In this document: positions 9,812-20,142 of the stretch, piece after piece | How positions within the stretch are numbered: the stretch's first letter is position 1 | Layout: every line of letters begins with the position of its first letter | Assembly (NCBI RefSeq): GCF_000800015.1 | Contig: NZ_JUGR01000001.1 | Location: forward strand, 2,170,001 to 2,234,000 | DNA: 64,000 bases | DNA from: Terriglobus sp. TAA 43 | Lineage (GTDB): Bacteria > Acidobacteriota > Terriglobia > Terriglobales > Acidobacteriaceae | Direction: 5' to 3' | Program-made: the position numbers and the translations under genes | Notes under the pieces: generated by a model | Databases searched by the model: none | The model's input: only the letters and a program-made list of their open reading frames with translations | What the model was told of the DNA's origin: nothing

Positions 9812-9812
<1 letters not shown>
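9270..9812 (-). CDS. actD: Alternative complex III subunit ActD (DUF3341)
   Basis: This 180-residue membrane protein matches DUF3341: an N-terminal ferredoxin-like stretch (GVYGLLAEFNTPQAMVKA), the segment YRRMECYSPYPVEE, then two helices (PLLTLMGGVMGLTTAFLMQT and AYEWTILFAGLSAAFGML) and a C-terminal part with ATDDKFFLCLEATD. ActD is a small structural subunit of alternative complex III. Its start overlaps the actC stop (TGATG) and its stop overlaps the actE start, so translation is coupled through the series. Confidence 0.93.
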
Positions 9813-11259
<1,447 letters not shown>

Positions 11260-11260
<1 letters not shown>

Positions 11261-14200
11261 TACGCCATCTCCAGCTCAGGATTCGGGTTAGACACGCCAG
11301 CGGTGTAGCTGGTGCGCGGCCGGTAGTTGAGGTCGGCCAGAACTTGGTAGTCCCGCTCCTCAGCCTTGCGCTTCGCAACCCGGCTGCTCTTGTCGTTAAT
11401 GTTGCCGAAGACGATCGCGTCCGTCGGGCAGGCCTGCTGGCATGCCGTAACGATTTCGCCGTCCTGGATTGCGCGACCTTCCTTGTCGGCTTCGATCTTC
11501 ACGGCCTGGATACGCTGCACGCAGTAGGTGCACTTCTCCATCACGCCGCGCGAACGAACGCTGACATCGGGGTTACGCATGAACTTGAGGCTCTCCGTAT
11601 CGAAGTCCGAGTACAGGAGGAAGTTGAAGCGACGAACCTTGTATGGGCAGTTGTTCGAGCAGTAGCGCGTACCCACGCAACGGTTGTAGACCATGGTGTT
11701 CAGGCCTTCCGGCGAGTGCACCGTAGCGCCTACCGGGCAAACCTGTTCGCAACCGGCGTTTTCGCAGTGCTGGCACAGCATCGGCTGGAAGTGCGCCTTC
11801 GGAGCATGCAGATCGCCCTCGAAGTAGGTGTCGATGCGGATCCAGTCCATCTTGCGGCCGATCTTCACCTGCTCGCGACCAACAACTGGGTTGTTGTTCT
11901 CGGCGTAGCAGCTCACCACGCAGGCGTTGCAGCCAATGCAGGAGTTCAGATCGATCGACATGCCCCAGGCATTCTGCATCTTGCCGCTGGACTTGTCGGT
12001 CTTGTCGTACTTCCAGTCATCCGGGAAGAACGACTCTTCCTTCGGCGGCGTCTCGTAGAGCAGGTTGCCTTCGTGCGCGTAGCCCGGATTCTTCTGTGCT
12101 TCCGCCAGCGTGGCCGTGCGGATCACACCGCGCTCCATCGCTTCATGGCCTGGCTCAGAGATTGCAGCCTTCGAATCAGTCGGGTGCAGAAGATCGCTCT
12201 GGGCGAGCTTGCCACGGTGATCCAGATCATGCACCTGGGTCACGCAGAGGTCATACACGCCGTCGGTCTTCTTCGCCTGCAGGCCAGCCTGCGACCACTG
12301 CGCATTGATCGAACGCAGCTTGTTCGCATCGGAACCCACATACTGACCCACGCGACCAAACCAGCGACCACCACCAAGGTGGACCGTGATCACGCCATCC
12401 GGGTGTCCCGGAATCATCAGTACGGGGAAGTTCACCTTCTGGCCGTTGATGTTCAACTCAACCAGATCGCGCTCTTCTACCTTCAGGGCGTCCATGGTGT
12501 TCATGGACATCAGCGCGGCGTTATCCCACGCCATACGCGTGACCTGCTTCGGAACTTCCTGCAGCCAGCCGTTGTTGGCGAAGCGTCCGTCGTAAACCGA
12601 AGGATCAGCCTTGAACGCGATTTCGTAAGCGCCAGCCGCTGCAGCCAAGCCAGAGATATCCAGCGAAACAGCCTTGCCGGAAACACCCGACTTCGGCTCG
12701 AACGCTGTTCCCTCAACCCAACCGTCGTGCAGGGCCTTCTGCCACGCGGTAGCGTCGCCGCTCTTTGCGTAGGTCTTGAAGTTCTCCTGAACCACCTGGT
12801 ACGACGTCTTCTGCGGATTGTCCAGAACAGCCTGCAGAACATCGTGCGATGTCTTGCCGCCATACAGCGGATCAATCATCGGCTGCACGATCGAGATCGT
12901 ACCGTCGTATGCACGCGCATCCGACCAGCTCTCCAGATAATGAGCAGCATTCACGTGCCAGTGAGCGCGCTGACCGGTCTCATCCAGGTGCTGACCAAGG
13001 TGCGCAACAAACGGCACCTTCGAAACTGCATCGCCGAACTTAAGATCAGCCGGAGCACTGTAGATCGGGTTCACGCCGAGGATCACCACCACGCGCGCCT
13101 GACCGGAGTTCATCGCGGCAACCATCGCCTTCAGATCATCCGCGCCCACCGACGGCAGTGCCTGCACCGTTTCGGTGTAGACCACGGTGGAACCCACCGC
13201 GCCAAGCTGAGCATTCAGAGCGTGCGCCGCAGCCTGAACAGCCGGGTGGCTCTGTTCGCCCGCGATCACCACCGCACGGCTGCCAGCCTTCTTCAGGTCG
13301 GCCAGAACTGCAGCAAAGAACTTCTGCGAGTACTCGTCGCCTGCGAACGATCCACCATTCGCCAGCGCCGATGCAAACTTCGCAACATCGCTCGGCTTCA
13401 GGCCCAAACGATGCTCTGCCTTCGCGCCGGTCACGGTCGGCATGCTCTCAACCGTGTACAGGCGGTTCATTACCTTGCCCGACTCGTAACGATGACGCTC
13501 TGCATACGCAGCCGACAGCGGCAGGAAGCCCGGGTACGCCGACGAGGACAGGAAGTCAGCATCCAGCGAGAGAATGACGTCTGCATTCTCCAACTTGTAC
13601 TGCGCGTCGTAGTAGTCGCCCAGTGCAGCCTTCGAAGCAATGCGTGCCGAATCATTGTTGACCGCCGACCACTGAACCAGCTTCGCGCTCGGATACTTTG
13701 CAGCAAGCTGCTTCCACTGCGCCGCCAACGACGGCGAAACGATCGGCTCAGACAGGACATAGATACCCTGACCACCGCTCATCAGCACAGCCGAACGGAA
13801 TGCATCGGAGAACGCACCGAAATCCGAGTTCAGCGACATGCCGCCAACATGCTTCACAACATGCGCGGAACGGTCCGGATCATACAGATCCAGCAGCGAA
13901 GCCTGCGCGAACAGATCGCTGCGGCCCTTCGATACCGGATGCTCCGGGTTACCGTCGACCTTGATCGGACGGTATGCCTCACTCTTCACCAGGACCGGCA
14001 GAGCGCCCGTCGCGAAGGGGTAGGCAGTTGCAAAATAGTTGGGCTTGCCGAGAACCAGGTCCTCAGGAGCCTTCACATACGGGAAGATCGGCTCGTCCGG
14101 CTGCTTGGTGCAACCCGTGGTTGCAGCCAGTGCCAGCGACGCGCCCATCACCTTCATGAAGCCGCGGCGGCTGATGCCGTCCGTCAGCTCCGAAGCCTGC

Positions 14201-14412
14201 TGCGGAAACTCTTCGTGCAGCATCTCGGTGAAGCCCGGCGCTTCGGCCAGCTCATCCATGCTCTGCCAGAAGCGCTTGCCACGCTTGCCGTCAAGCTTGG
14301 CGCGAACCTCCGCCAGCGTCATCTTGGCCGGAGCGATCGAAGTGATCACGGTTGCGCCGGTTGCGTTGTTCTCAGCCATACCATTTCCGTTCGGGTTGCT
14401 CATCGGTGGCAC
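11260..14412 (-). CDS. actB: Alternative complex III subunit ActB (molybdopterin-like plus iron-sulfur protein)
   Basis: This is a fusion of a molybdopterin-oxidoreductase-like region (about residues 80-780) and a four-cluster ferredoxin region (about 800-1010), 1050 residues in all. A twin-arginine motif (SRRGFMKVMGASLALAATTGC) lies near residue 83 after a short N-terminal domain, as is usual for ActB. Iron-sulfur ligands are in CIGCNACVVSC, CQHCENAGCEQVCP, CVGTRYCSNNCP and CTYC with CQQACP. Family knowledge says the Mo-like domain holds no molybdenum cofactor; electrons pass from the ActC quinol site to the clusters and then to ActA hemes. Its start overlaps the actA end by 13 bases. Confidence 0.96.
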
Positions 14413-15305
14413 ACCTCGCAGCTCTGCAGCTCATTCGGTGTGCGGATGCGGTACTTATCCGCCAGGTACGTTCCCAGCTCGCGCTGCGACGTGAACTTGT
14501 GATAGCTGGACGGCAGGATCGCCATCGGAGGTACATCCGACATCGTTGCGCCAGCGCCGTTCAGAGCATGTGGCTGCAGCCTCACGCCGCCGCTCGTATC
14601 CTGGCCATCCGAAGCACCCTTCTGCAGGAATGCAAGCTGCGGATTACCCTCGCCCGGATCCTTTGTCGTGCAGGTAACAGCCTGCGACGTGGGAGCCAGC
14701 TTGCCGGTATCGGCGCACCAGACCGGCTTGTCGCCGGAAGCGCCAGCCCAGGCCATGTTGTAGATCTCGCTCGTCGGGCGAAGGTTCTTCACCGGATCGC
14801 GATGGCAGTTCAAGCACCACTCCATCTGCAGCGAGTTCTCGGCATACATGATGGGCATTTCATCCACGCGGCCGTGGCAGCTTGCGCAGCCGATGCCCTT
14901 GTTCACATGGATTTCGTGATTGAAGTACACGTAGTCCGGCAGATCATGCACGCGGACCCACGGAATCGATTCGCCCGTTGCCCAGCTCTTGCGAACCGGC
15001 TCCAGCATCGTCGCGTTCGTCCAGATCTCCGCATGGCAGTTCATGCAGGTCTTGGTCGGGGGGATGCCGGCATACATCGACTTCTCCACCGACGTATGAC
15101 AGTACTGGCACTGGAGACCAACGCCCTGTACGTGGTGGCGATGCGAAAACGGCACCGGCTGGTCAGCCCGCTGGCCTTGCCGGGTAACCCACGGGGAGCG
15201 CTGCAACTGGTTCAGTGCCACGCCCAGTGCGACCACGATCAGTCCCGTCAGCACGAGGGCTGCACGGGCCAGAGCGTTCGAACTGCGGTCAAAAACTTGC
15301 GCCAT
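14400..15305 (-). CDS. actA: Alternative complex III subunit ActA (pentaheme cytochrome c)
   Basis: The first gene of the operon encodes 301 residues with an uncleaved N-terminal membrane anchor (ALARAALVLTGLIVVALG) and five heme motifs in order: CQYCH, CMNCH, CASCH, CLNCH and CEVCH. ActA takes electrons from ActB and hands them to ActE or the oxidase. The start (MAQVFDRSS) is set by aggaag 7 bases upstream; a longer frame to 15383 lacks a site and reads unlike a signal. The histidine-rich segment FSHRHHVQGVGLQCQYCH is a usual ActA feature. Confidence 0.95.
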   Translation of the reverse strand: MAQVFDRSSNALARAALVLTGLIVVALGVALNQLQRSPWVTRQGQRADQPVPFSHRHHVQGVGLQCQYCHTSVEKSMYAGIPPTKTCMNCHAEIWTNATMLEPVRKSWATGESIPWVRVHDLPDYVYFNHEIHVNKGIGCASCHGRVDEMPIMYAENSLQMEWCLNCHRDPVKNLRPTSEIYNMAWAGASGDKPVWCADTGKLAPTSQAVTCTTKDPGEGNPQLAFLQKGASDGQDTSGGVRLQPHALNGAGATMSDVPPMAILPSSYHKFTSQRELGTYLADKYRIRTPNELQSCEVCHR

Positions 15306-15857
15306 GTGAGTGCTTCCTGCTCTCTCTTGTCCATCCCGAAGGTTAGGCGGGGGACTACCCTTCGAAAAGATTGAAACCTGCAAAACACCCAGGGAAACCC
15401 ACCACGGGTTTGCCCTGTTTAATCCGTTCCTGCGACCTTTCGGCCGAGGTGGAGTCTAAGTGTGATTCCACCTAAAACTATAGCAGCGTAGAAACCGCTT
15501 GAACTGTACGTCGCATTATGCCGAAACGACTTTCTTTCATCGACTTCGATAATCGAACCAATGGTCCAACCACTGCGGCACTACATATCGTGTCCCGATG
15601 CATTGGTTCTGCACCAGACCACAACATCTACCCTCTCGCACAGGCATCCGGCTTGTAAATTCCGTCCAAATTGGTCCGGGTTCTTTTGTTCGATCTTCGC
15701 GCAACTACGAAAATCACTATCGCAGACCAAACATGAAAGCACTGTGACGACCGTCACGCAACAGGCAAAACAAGCAGGTATCCCGGTCTTTTCACGCGTC
15801 CACAGGAACCACCCCGAGCCGCTGTCCGTATCATCCACATCAAGGAGTTTCAAACGC
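15306..15857. promoter_or_regulatory. Divergent control region between the act-cox operon and the TIGR03435 gene
   Basis: About 550 bases without a convincing gene. On the minus strand a weak sigma-70-like pair reads ttcaag (15503-15498) and tatagt (15482-15477) with a 15-base spacer, a low-confidence operon promoter. A leader hairpin lies at 15390-15400 with 15406-15417 (11 pairs, one bulged base). A 9-bp inverted repeat, gaaccaatg (15555-15563) with cattggttc (15601-15609), could be an operator for either direction. The plus-strand gene has ribosome site aaggag at 15842. Confidence 0.4.
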
Positions 15858-16703
15858 ATGCTCCGCTTCGCTCAGCGACTCTTCGTTCTCCTCGCCTGTG
15901 TCTCCACCCTCTCCGCCCTCGCACAAACACCCATCACTGAAGAACCGGATTACAAACCGACGCTCACCTTCGACGTAGCCACCATCCGCGTCGCACCGCC
16001 ACCGGGAGCCAACTTCCGCGTCTCCGTAACCAGCCCACGCGACTCCAGCCGCTTCGACGCGACCAACCTCCCCGTCCGCACCTTGCTGCAGATCGCCTAC
16101 GGCTACGACGCTCCCTTCGTCAACGCACCAGACTGGGTCAACAACAGCTTCTACGACATCCACGCACGCTCTGACGAAGCCGCCGACGCACGCCTCGCCA
16201 AACTCCCTGTCAACGAAGTGCGTCTCGAAAAGCGCCATGCCATCCGCCTGCTCCTCGCGGACCGGATGAACCTCAAGTCCCACATTGAAACGCGCAGCAG
16301 CGCCATCTTCCATCTCGTCGTCGCCAAAGGCGGCCTGAAGATGACACCCATACCGACACCAGCGCCCTCAGCCGACGGTGAAAAGCCTCGCGTCCCGCCC
16401 GTCGATACGCAGGCGCACCCCTCGCGTCATGGATTGGAATTCGTAGGCACCAACGCCAACATGCAGGCCATCACCAGCGTGCTCAGCACCATGATGGAAG
16501 CGCCCGTAATGGATAAAACCGGCCTCGCAGGCTATTACAACTACACCCTGCAAATCGGCCGCGAATGGTCCGCTCACGACCCCGACACCTTCCCGGACAT
16601 CCTCACCGCCGTCCAGGAACAACTCGGCCTCAAACTCGAATCCGTGCGCGAACCCGTACCCAACCTGGTCTTCGACAACATCACCAAACCCACCGAAAAC
16701 TAA
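15858..16703 (+). CDS. TIGR03435-family secreted protein
   Basis: The 281-residue product starts at the ATG 10 bases after aaggag and has a signal peptide (LFVLLACVSTLSALAQ). The body matches the Acidobacteria-expanded TIGR03435 family: FDVATIRVAPPP near the N-terminus, the central LPVRTLLQIAYGYDAPFVNAPDWVN with the family AYG..D....P.W, the ..R..LLADRMNLKSHIETR block, and the C-terminal MDKTGLAGYYNYTLQIG and QEQLGLKLESVREPV segments. Function of the family is unknown; many copies occur per soil acidobacterial genome. It sits alone, upstream of a dense palindromic region. Confidence 0.9.
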   Translation: MLRFAQRLFVLLACVSTLSALAQTPITEEPDYKPTLTFDVATIRVAPPPGANFRVSVTSPRDSSRFDATNLPVRTLLQIAYGYDAPFVNAPDWVNNSFYDIHARSDEAADARLAKLPVNEVRLEKRHAIRLLLADRMNLKSHIETRSSAIFHLVVAKGGLKMTPIPTPAPSADGEKPRVPPVDTQAHPSRHGLEFVGTNANMQAITSVLSTMMEAPVMDKTGLAGYYNYTLQIGREWSAHDPDTFPDILTAVQEQLGLKLESVREPVPNLVFDNITKPTEN

Positions 16704-16737
16704 GAACAAAACAGCAGGTCCGGAAAGCGATGCTCAA

Positions 16738-17105
16738 ACGAACGAAGTTCGTCCACCAGCGAAGCTCAAATGGTCGAAAGGCCGTCATCCTGAACGGAGC
16801 GAAGCGCAGCCGAAGGACCTGCATTCCCATCCCTCACTGCAATTTCTCTGGAAGCCATCAACGCCGAAAACAACGACAGGCATGTATGAGGTACCAACGA
16901 ACGAAGCGCTAGAGGCGTGAGTAGATGCACGGGGAACCGGCGCACTAGGCGCCAAAGGCGCGACCAGATATTAGCCTAGGCCGAAGGCCTAGGTAGCCCC
17001 GCCCCACGAACCCCAAGGGCCAAAGGCCCGCCCTATCCTGCCTGCCACAAATCTGCCATCGCACGAAGTGCGACCACGCGTAGCGTCGAGAACGGTACGA
17101 AGTAC
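16738..17105. repeat. Cluster of short triloop inverted repeats
   Basis: At least seven mini-palindromes with exactly three-base loops lie in about 370 bases: acgaac-gaa-gttcgt (16738-16752), gcgcc-aaa-ggcgc (16949-16961), cctaggcc-gaa-ggcctagg (16975-16993), gggcc-aaa-ggccc (17017-17029), tcgcac-gaa-gtgcga (17059-17073), acgc-gta-gcgt (17076-17086) and gtac-gaa-gtac (17095-17105). Stems differ in sequence while the loop is conserved as GAA or AAA, so selection looks structural. The last one abuts the stop codon of the minus-strand gene ending at 17105. No coding potential is seen. Function unknown. Confidence 0.7.
16783..16821 (+). repeat. Possible dispersed intergenic element
   Basis: The stretch beginning cgtcatcctgaacggagcga and ending gaaggacct resembles a short sequence I recall as frequent between genes in many environmental bacterial genomes (gtcatcctgag..gaag..cgaaggacct). 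Only one copy is visible in this window. Identification is from memory and would need a genome-wide count. Confidence 0.35.
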
Positions 17106-17809
17106 TAGAACTTCACATCCGTAACCTTGCCATCCTCAAACACCACCTGCATCCCGCGATAACTCCACTGGGACTTCGGACCAAAATTGACCTTCTTGTC
17201 CGGAGCACCCAGCGCCTTCAAAACATCCGCCTCAGTCATACCCGGCGCAATGGAGGCATCCTGCGTAGCAACAGGCCCCGGCGCAGCCGCGGCGGCAGGT
17301 GCCGGTGAAGCAGAAGCGGCACCACGACGCCCCATCAGCTTGGCTGAGTTTTCCTTCGTCCAGTGGTCAATGCTCGAAGCCATATTGCTCGCAGCCAGCC
17401 TCCACGAAAGCGACGACTCCGACTGCATTGGAATCTCAGAATTCCCCACCAGCAACGTCACATGCAGTTCATTGATCGTCTGGACAGTTGGAACGGTCGT
17501 CTTCGTTGTGGACTTACCATCGTCGCTCTTATTGGAATAGGTGTTCATCGCAGACGTCTCTTTACGGACGTTGCGAGAATCCACGCGAGCCACCACATCG
17601 GCATCGGCTGCAGAATCGACAACCGTCAAAGTCTGCGACTTGCCGAGCAACGCCTTCCGTAGATCCAGCGCGGAATCACTCGCCCCATTCGCAGCAAAAT
17701 CACCGCTACCCGCCTGCACATACACGCGGATCAAGGTCTGTGACCACACCACTGGCGCGAACAAACCAATAGCAAACAACAAGGCGAAAGAAAGCCGACG
17801 AAAGCTCAT
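17105..17809 (-). CDS. Secreted protein with BamE/SmpA-like C-terminal segment
   Basis: A 234-residue product starts at the ATG before FRRLSFALLFAIGLFAPVVWSQ, a clean signal peptide. Residues about 25-160 are predicted beta-rich, of no family I recognise, and carry Ser/Thr/Lys-rich stretches. After an Ala/Pro linker (SPAPAAAAAPGP), the C-terminal 50 residues read GMTEADVLKALGAPDKK then WSYRGMQVVFEDGKV, the pattern of small BamE/SmpA-like outer-membrane assembly domains. It stands alone. A cell-envelope role is inferred only from this domain. Confidence 0.65.
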   Translation of the reverse strand: MSFRRLSFALLFAIGLFAPVVWSQTLIRVYVQAGSGDFAANGASDSALDLRKALLGKSQTLTVVDSAADADVVARVDSRNVRKETSAMNTYSNKSDDGKSTTKTTVPTVQTINELHVTLLVGNSEIPMQSESSLSWRLAASNMASSIDHWTKENSAKLMGRRGAASASPAPAAAAAPGPVATQDASIAPGMTEADVLKALGAPDKKVNFGPKSQWSYRGMQVVFEDGKVTDVKF

Positions 17810-18230
17810 AGATCTCGTTTCCTTCAAAGAAGAATGGCTAGAGAAATAGGGGATGCAAAACAAAAATGCAAACCCATCCTACTCGACTTCAAAGAACAGA
17901 AATCCCCGGCAAGCCAGAATCCTGTCAAGCCCCAAAACCACTCAACTTCAACAAACCAAAGCAAATAAAGTTGGCATGGTATTTCGCTGAAAGCTCTAAA
18001 ATAGAAACAGGCACCACGCAGGTTGAGTTACTAAGTCGGAACCCGATACCAGTAACTCCTTTAGAAAGATAATTTTGCCCCTAACCCCAATGGGCAGACG
18101 ATTTTACAGCCACCCGCGCCGTAAGCCCAATAGATAGACGATTTTAGAAAAACAGGGGGGAGGGGTACCCTCCCGGTACAAACTGAAAAGTTCTCATCTC
18201 GTTCAGCGCACGATATGCTGAAAACCGGAA
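17810..18230. other. Intergenic region with an imperfect 40-base direct repeat
   Basis: About 420 bases between the BamE-like gene and tRNA-Arg. Two 25-base blocks, 18082-18106 and 18122-18146, share 21 of 25 positions with a 40-base period, both ending agacgatttta. A weaker third partial copy (agataatttt at 18068) may precede them. No gene is supported here. The repeat lies about 85 bases ahead of the tRNA and could touch its promoter. Confidence 0.5.
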
Positions 18231-18307
18231 GAACCAGTAGCTCAGCTGGATAGAGCATCTGCCTTCTAAGCAGAGGGTCGCAGGTTCGAGTCCTGCCTGG
18301 TTCACCA
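18231..18307 (+). tRNA. tRNA-Arg (anticodon TCT)
   Basis: A complete 77-base cloverleaf: acceptor gaaccag pairs with ctggttc, the D-arm is gctcagctggatagagc, the anticodon stem tctgc/gcaga encloses cttctaa, and the T-arm is gcagg-ttcgagt-cctgc. Discriminator A and an encoded CCA follow. The anticodon TCT reads AGA/AGG arginine codons. Confidence 0.97.
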
Positions 18308-18323
18308 CAGATTGCACATGAGA

Positions 18324-18349
18324 AAGGGGATCGCGTCTGCGATCCCCTT
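18324..18349. terminator. Hairpin terminator shared by tRNA-Arg and the convergent gene
   Basis: An 11-bp perfect stem (aaggggatcgc at 18324-18334 with its complement at 18339-18349, loop gtct) lies 17 bases after the tRNA and 5 bases from the stop of the minus-strand gene. U-runs are weak on both sides, so termination efficiency is uncertain. Confidence 0.65.
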
Positions 18350-18354
18350 CTCCG

Positions 18355-18762
18355 TTACTTCTGCGGTGGTTGCGGCTGGTTCGTAGGTGGAGTCGTCGGT
18401 GCGGGCGGCGGTCCAGAAGTGGTTGGAACCGGCGGTTCCGGGCTGGAACTCGGGTTCACTGGATCAACCACCGGCTTATCACCGGCAGGCGTCTCGGGTA
18501 CGTCCATGCTGTTAGGGTGTGCCGTGCTGTTGGACTGTGGTGTGCTGGTGGATTGCGGCGTGCCGGTGGATGTTGCCGTTCCGTGGCGCTTTCCGGTCTG
18601 TTTCGGCTGGGGAGCCGTTGCGGAAGTGCCCGTACTGGATGCGGTGGATCCTGCATTAGTGGAGCCCGACGTGTTCGACCCGGAACTCTGCGCGTGAATG
18701 GCTACTGGCGCCATCAGCGCCACTGCCATCAGGGGAAGTGCAAGTCTGCCAGAGAAGCTCAT
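18355..18762 (-). CDS. Secreted low-complexity Ser/Thr/Pro-rich protein
   Basis: A 135-residue product with signal peptide (LALPLMAVALMAPVAIHAQ). The start is set by aggagg 8 bases upstream. The mature part is almost entirely Ser, Thr, Gly, Asn and Pro, with TSTPQSNSTAHPNS-type repeats, then a Pro-rich tail ending PPTNQPQPPQK. No fold or enzyme motif is seen. Such sequences are often exported, disordered and possibly glycosylated. It lies downstream of the MFS gene on the same strand (63-base gap). Confidence 0.65.
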   Translation of the reverse strand: MSFSGRLALPLMAVALMAPVAIHAQSSGSNTSGSTNAGSTASSTGTSATAPQPKQTGKRHGTATSTGTPQSTSTPQSNSTAHPNSMDVPETPAGDKPVVDPVNPSSSPEPPVPTTSGPPPAPTTPPTNQPQPPQK

Positions 18763-18825
18763 CGTGGTGCCCTCCTGTGCAGAGGTAAGAAGCCGCCCCA
18801 CGCGCAGGAGATGCCCGCCGTGGTG

Positions 18826-20100
18826 CTATTCGGCAACCGTGTAAGGCGCGGTCTCTGCGCTGGCCACGATCGGTTTGCCAGTGACATGCCGCAGTACCGC
18901 CAACACGATCACCACGAACTCCAGCGTGGTGATGCCGGCAGCGCCAAAGTGCTGCCAAAGCACCGGCGAAAAGGCCGACGCAATGGAACCACCGACGAAG
19001 TACGCGGTCATGTAGATGGTGTTCAGCCGGGCACGCGCCTCAGGTCGCAGGGCGAAGTTACGGGCCTGGTTGCCAATCTGCATGCCCTGCATGCCCACAT
19101 CCATCCAGATGACGGCAAACCCGAGCGACAGCAGGTACAGGATCACATGCAGATGTCCCGCAGCCTGCGCACGGACGGCATAACGTTCCACGAGGTACAT
19201 GCTCAGGTAGGCAGCGGCCATCAGCGCCACGCCGATGGACAGCACATGCCGCGGTCCCTTGCGGTCCGCCATCCGGCCCCACACGCTGGCCCCCAACGCC
19301 CCCGCCGTAGCCACCAACCCAAAGCTCCCGGTCACAGCCGCGCCCAATCCGTGCGATTCCATCACGAACGCAAACGTGTTCCAGAAAGCGGAGAATGCAC
19401 CGAAGCACAGCGCGCCCATCCAGCAACTCTCACGGAGCAACGGCTCCTCACGCAGCAGCTCCCACAGCGACCGCATCGCCTGCGGATAAGTCAACGTGCT
19501 CTTCGGTGGAAGCTCCGGCATCATGCGGCCAACCAGCGGTACCAGCGCCGCAGACACCAGCGCTGCCACGGCAAACACCACGCGCCAGCTTGCCACGCGA
19601 TGCGTCAGGTGTGCCGCGCCCTCAGACAACCATCCGGCAAACGTACGTCCCAGCAGAACGCCACTCAGCAAGCCAGTCATCACCGCACCAATGGCCTTGC
19701 CACGCTCCTCAGGAGCCGCCAGATCCGGCGCAATGGGCAGCACCAGATGCGTCACGCACGCCATGAACCCTGACGTAGCACTCAGTAGCAGAAGCAGCGG
19801 CAGCGACGGCGCACAGGCCTGCAGCAGCAGCGCCACCGCCACCAGCCCGAACATCCGCTGGATCATCCCCCGCCGCTCGCGGATGTCGCCCAGCGGCGTC
19901 ACCGTGAGCATGCCAATGGCATACCCCACCTGCGTAGCCACACCCACCTGCCCCGCCGCAGCGGCATTGGCCCCGAACGTGGCCCCCATCTCAGGGAGCA
20001 GTGGCTGGCAAAGGTAGATGGTTGACACGCCCACGCCGCAACAGAGGCCGAGGAAGCCAAGGTGTGCTTTAGGGTGGGTGGGGGGAGCGTCGTGCTGCAT
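18826..20100 (-). CDS. MFS transporter
   Basis: A 424-residue permease with twelve predicted helices. The N-half carries the MFS loop signature as GDIRERRGMIQRM after helix 2; the C-half counterpart reads GRMADRKGPRHVL. The family resembles DHA1-type drug/metabolite efflux pumps more than sugar symporters, but the substrate is not readable. It is 42 bases downstream of murQ on the same strand, so co-transcription and a link with cell-wall recycling are possible but unproven. Confidence 0.88.
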   Translation of the reverse strand: MQHDAPPTHPKAHLGFLGLCCGVGVSTIYLCQPLLPEMGATFGANAAAAGQVGVATQVGYAIGMLTVTPLGDIRERRGMIQRMFGLVAVALLLQACAPSLPLLLLLSATSGFMACVTHLVLPIAPDLAAPEERGKAIGAVMTGLLSGVLLGRTFAGWLSEGAAHLTHRVASWRVVFAVAALVSAALVPLVGRMMPELPPKSTLTYPQAMRSLWELLREEPLLRESCWMGALCFGAFSAFWNTFAFVMESHGLGAAVTGSFGLVATAGALGASVWGRMADRKGPRHVLSIGVALMAAAYLSMYLVERYAVRAQAAGHLHVILYLLSLGFAVIWMDVGMQGMQIGNQARNFALRPEARARLNTIYMTAYFVGGSIASAFSPVLWQHFGAAGITTLEFVVIVLAVLRHVTGKPIVASAETAPYTVAE

Positions 20101-20142
20101 CCCTCAATTTTACTGGAGTTTTAAGGGTTTCTCGCGATTTGG

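Noticed and set aside
16738-17105. CRISPR array or transposon end for the palindrome cluster
   Set aside because: Stems differ in sequence and spacing is irregular, so there are no direct repeats with spacers; no transposase or long terminal inverted repeats are present.
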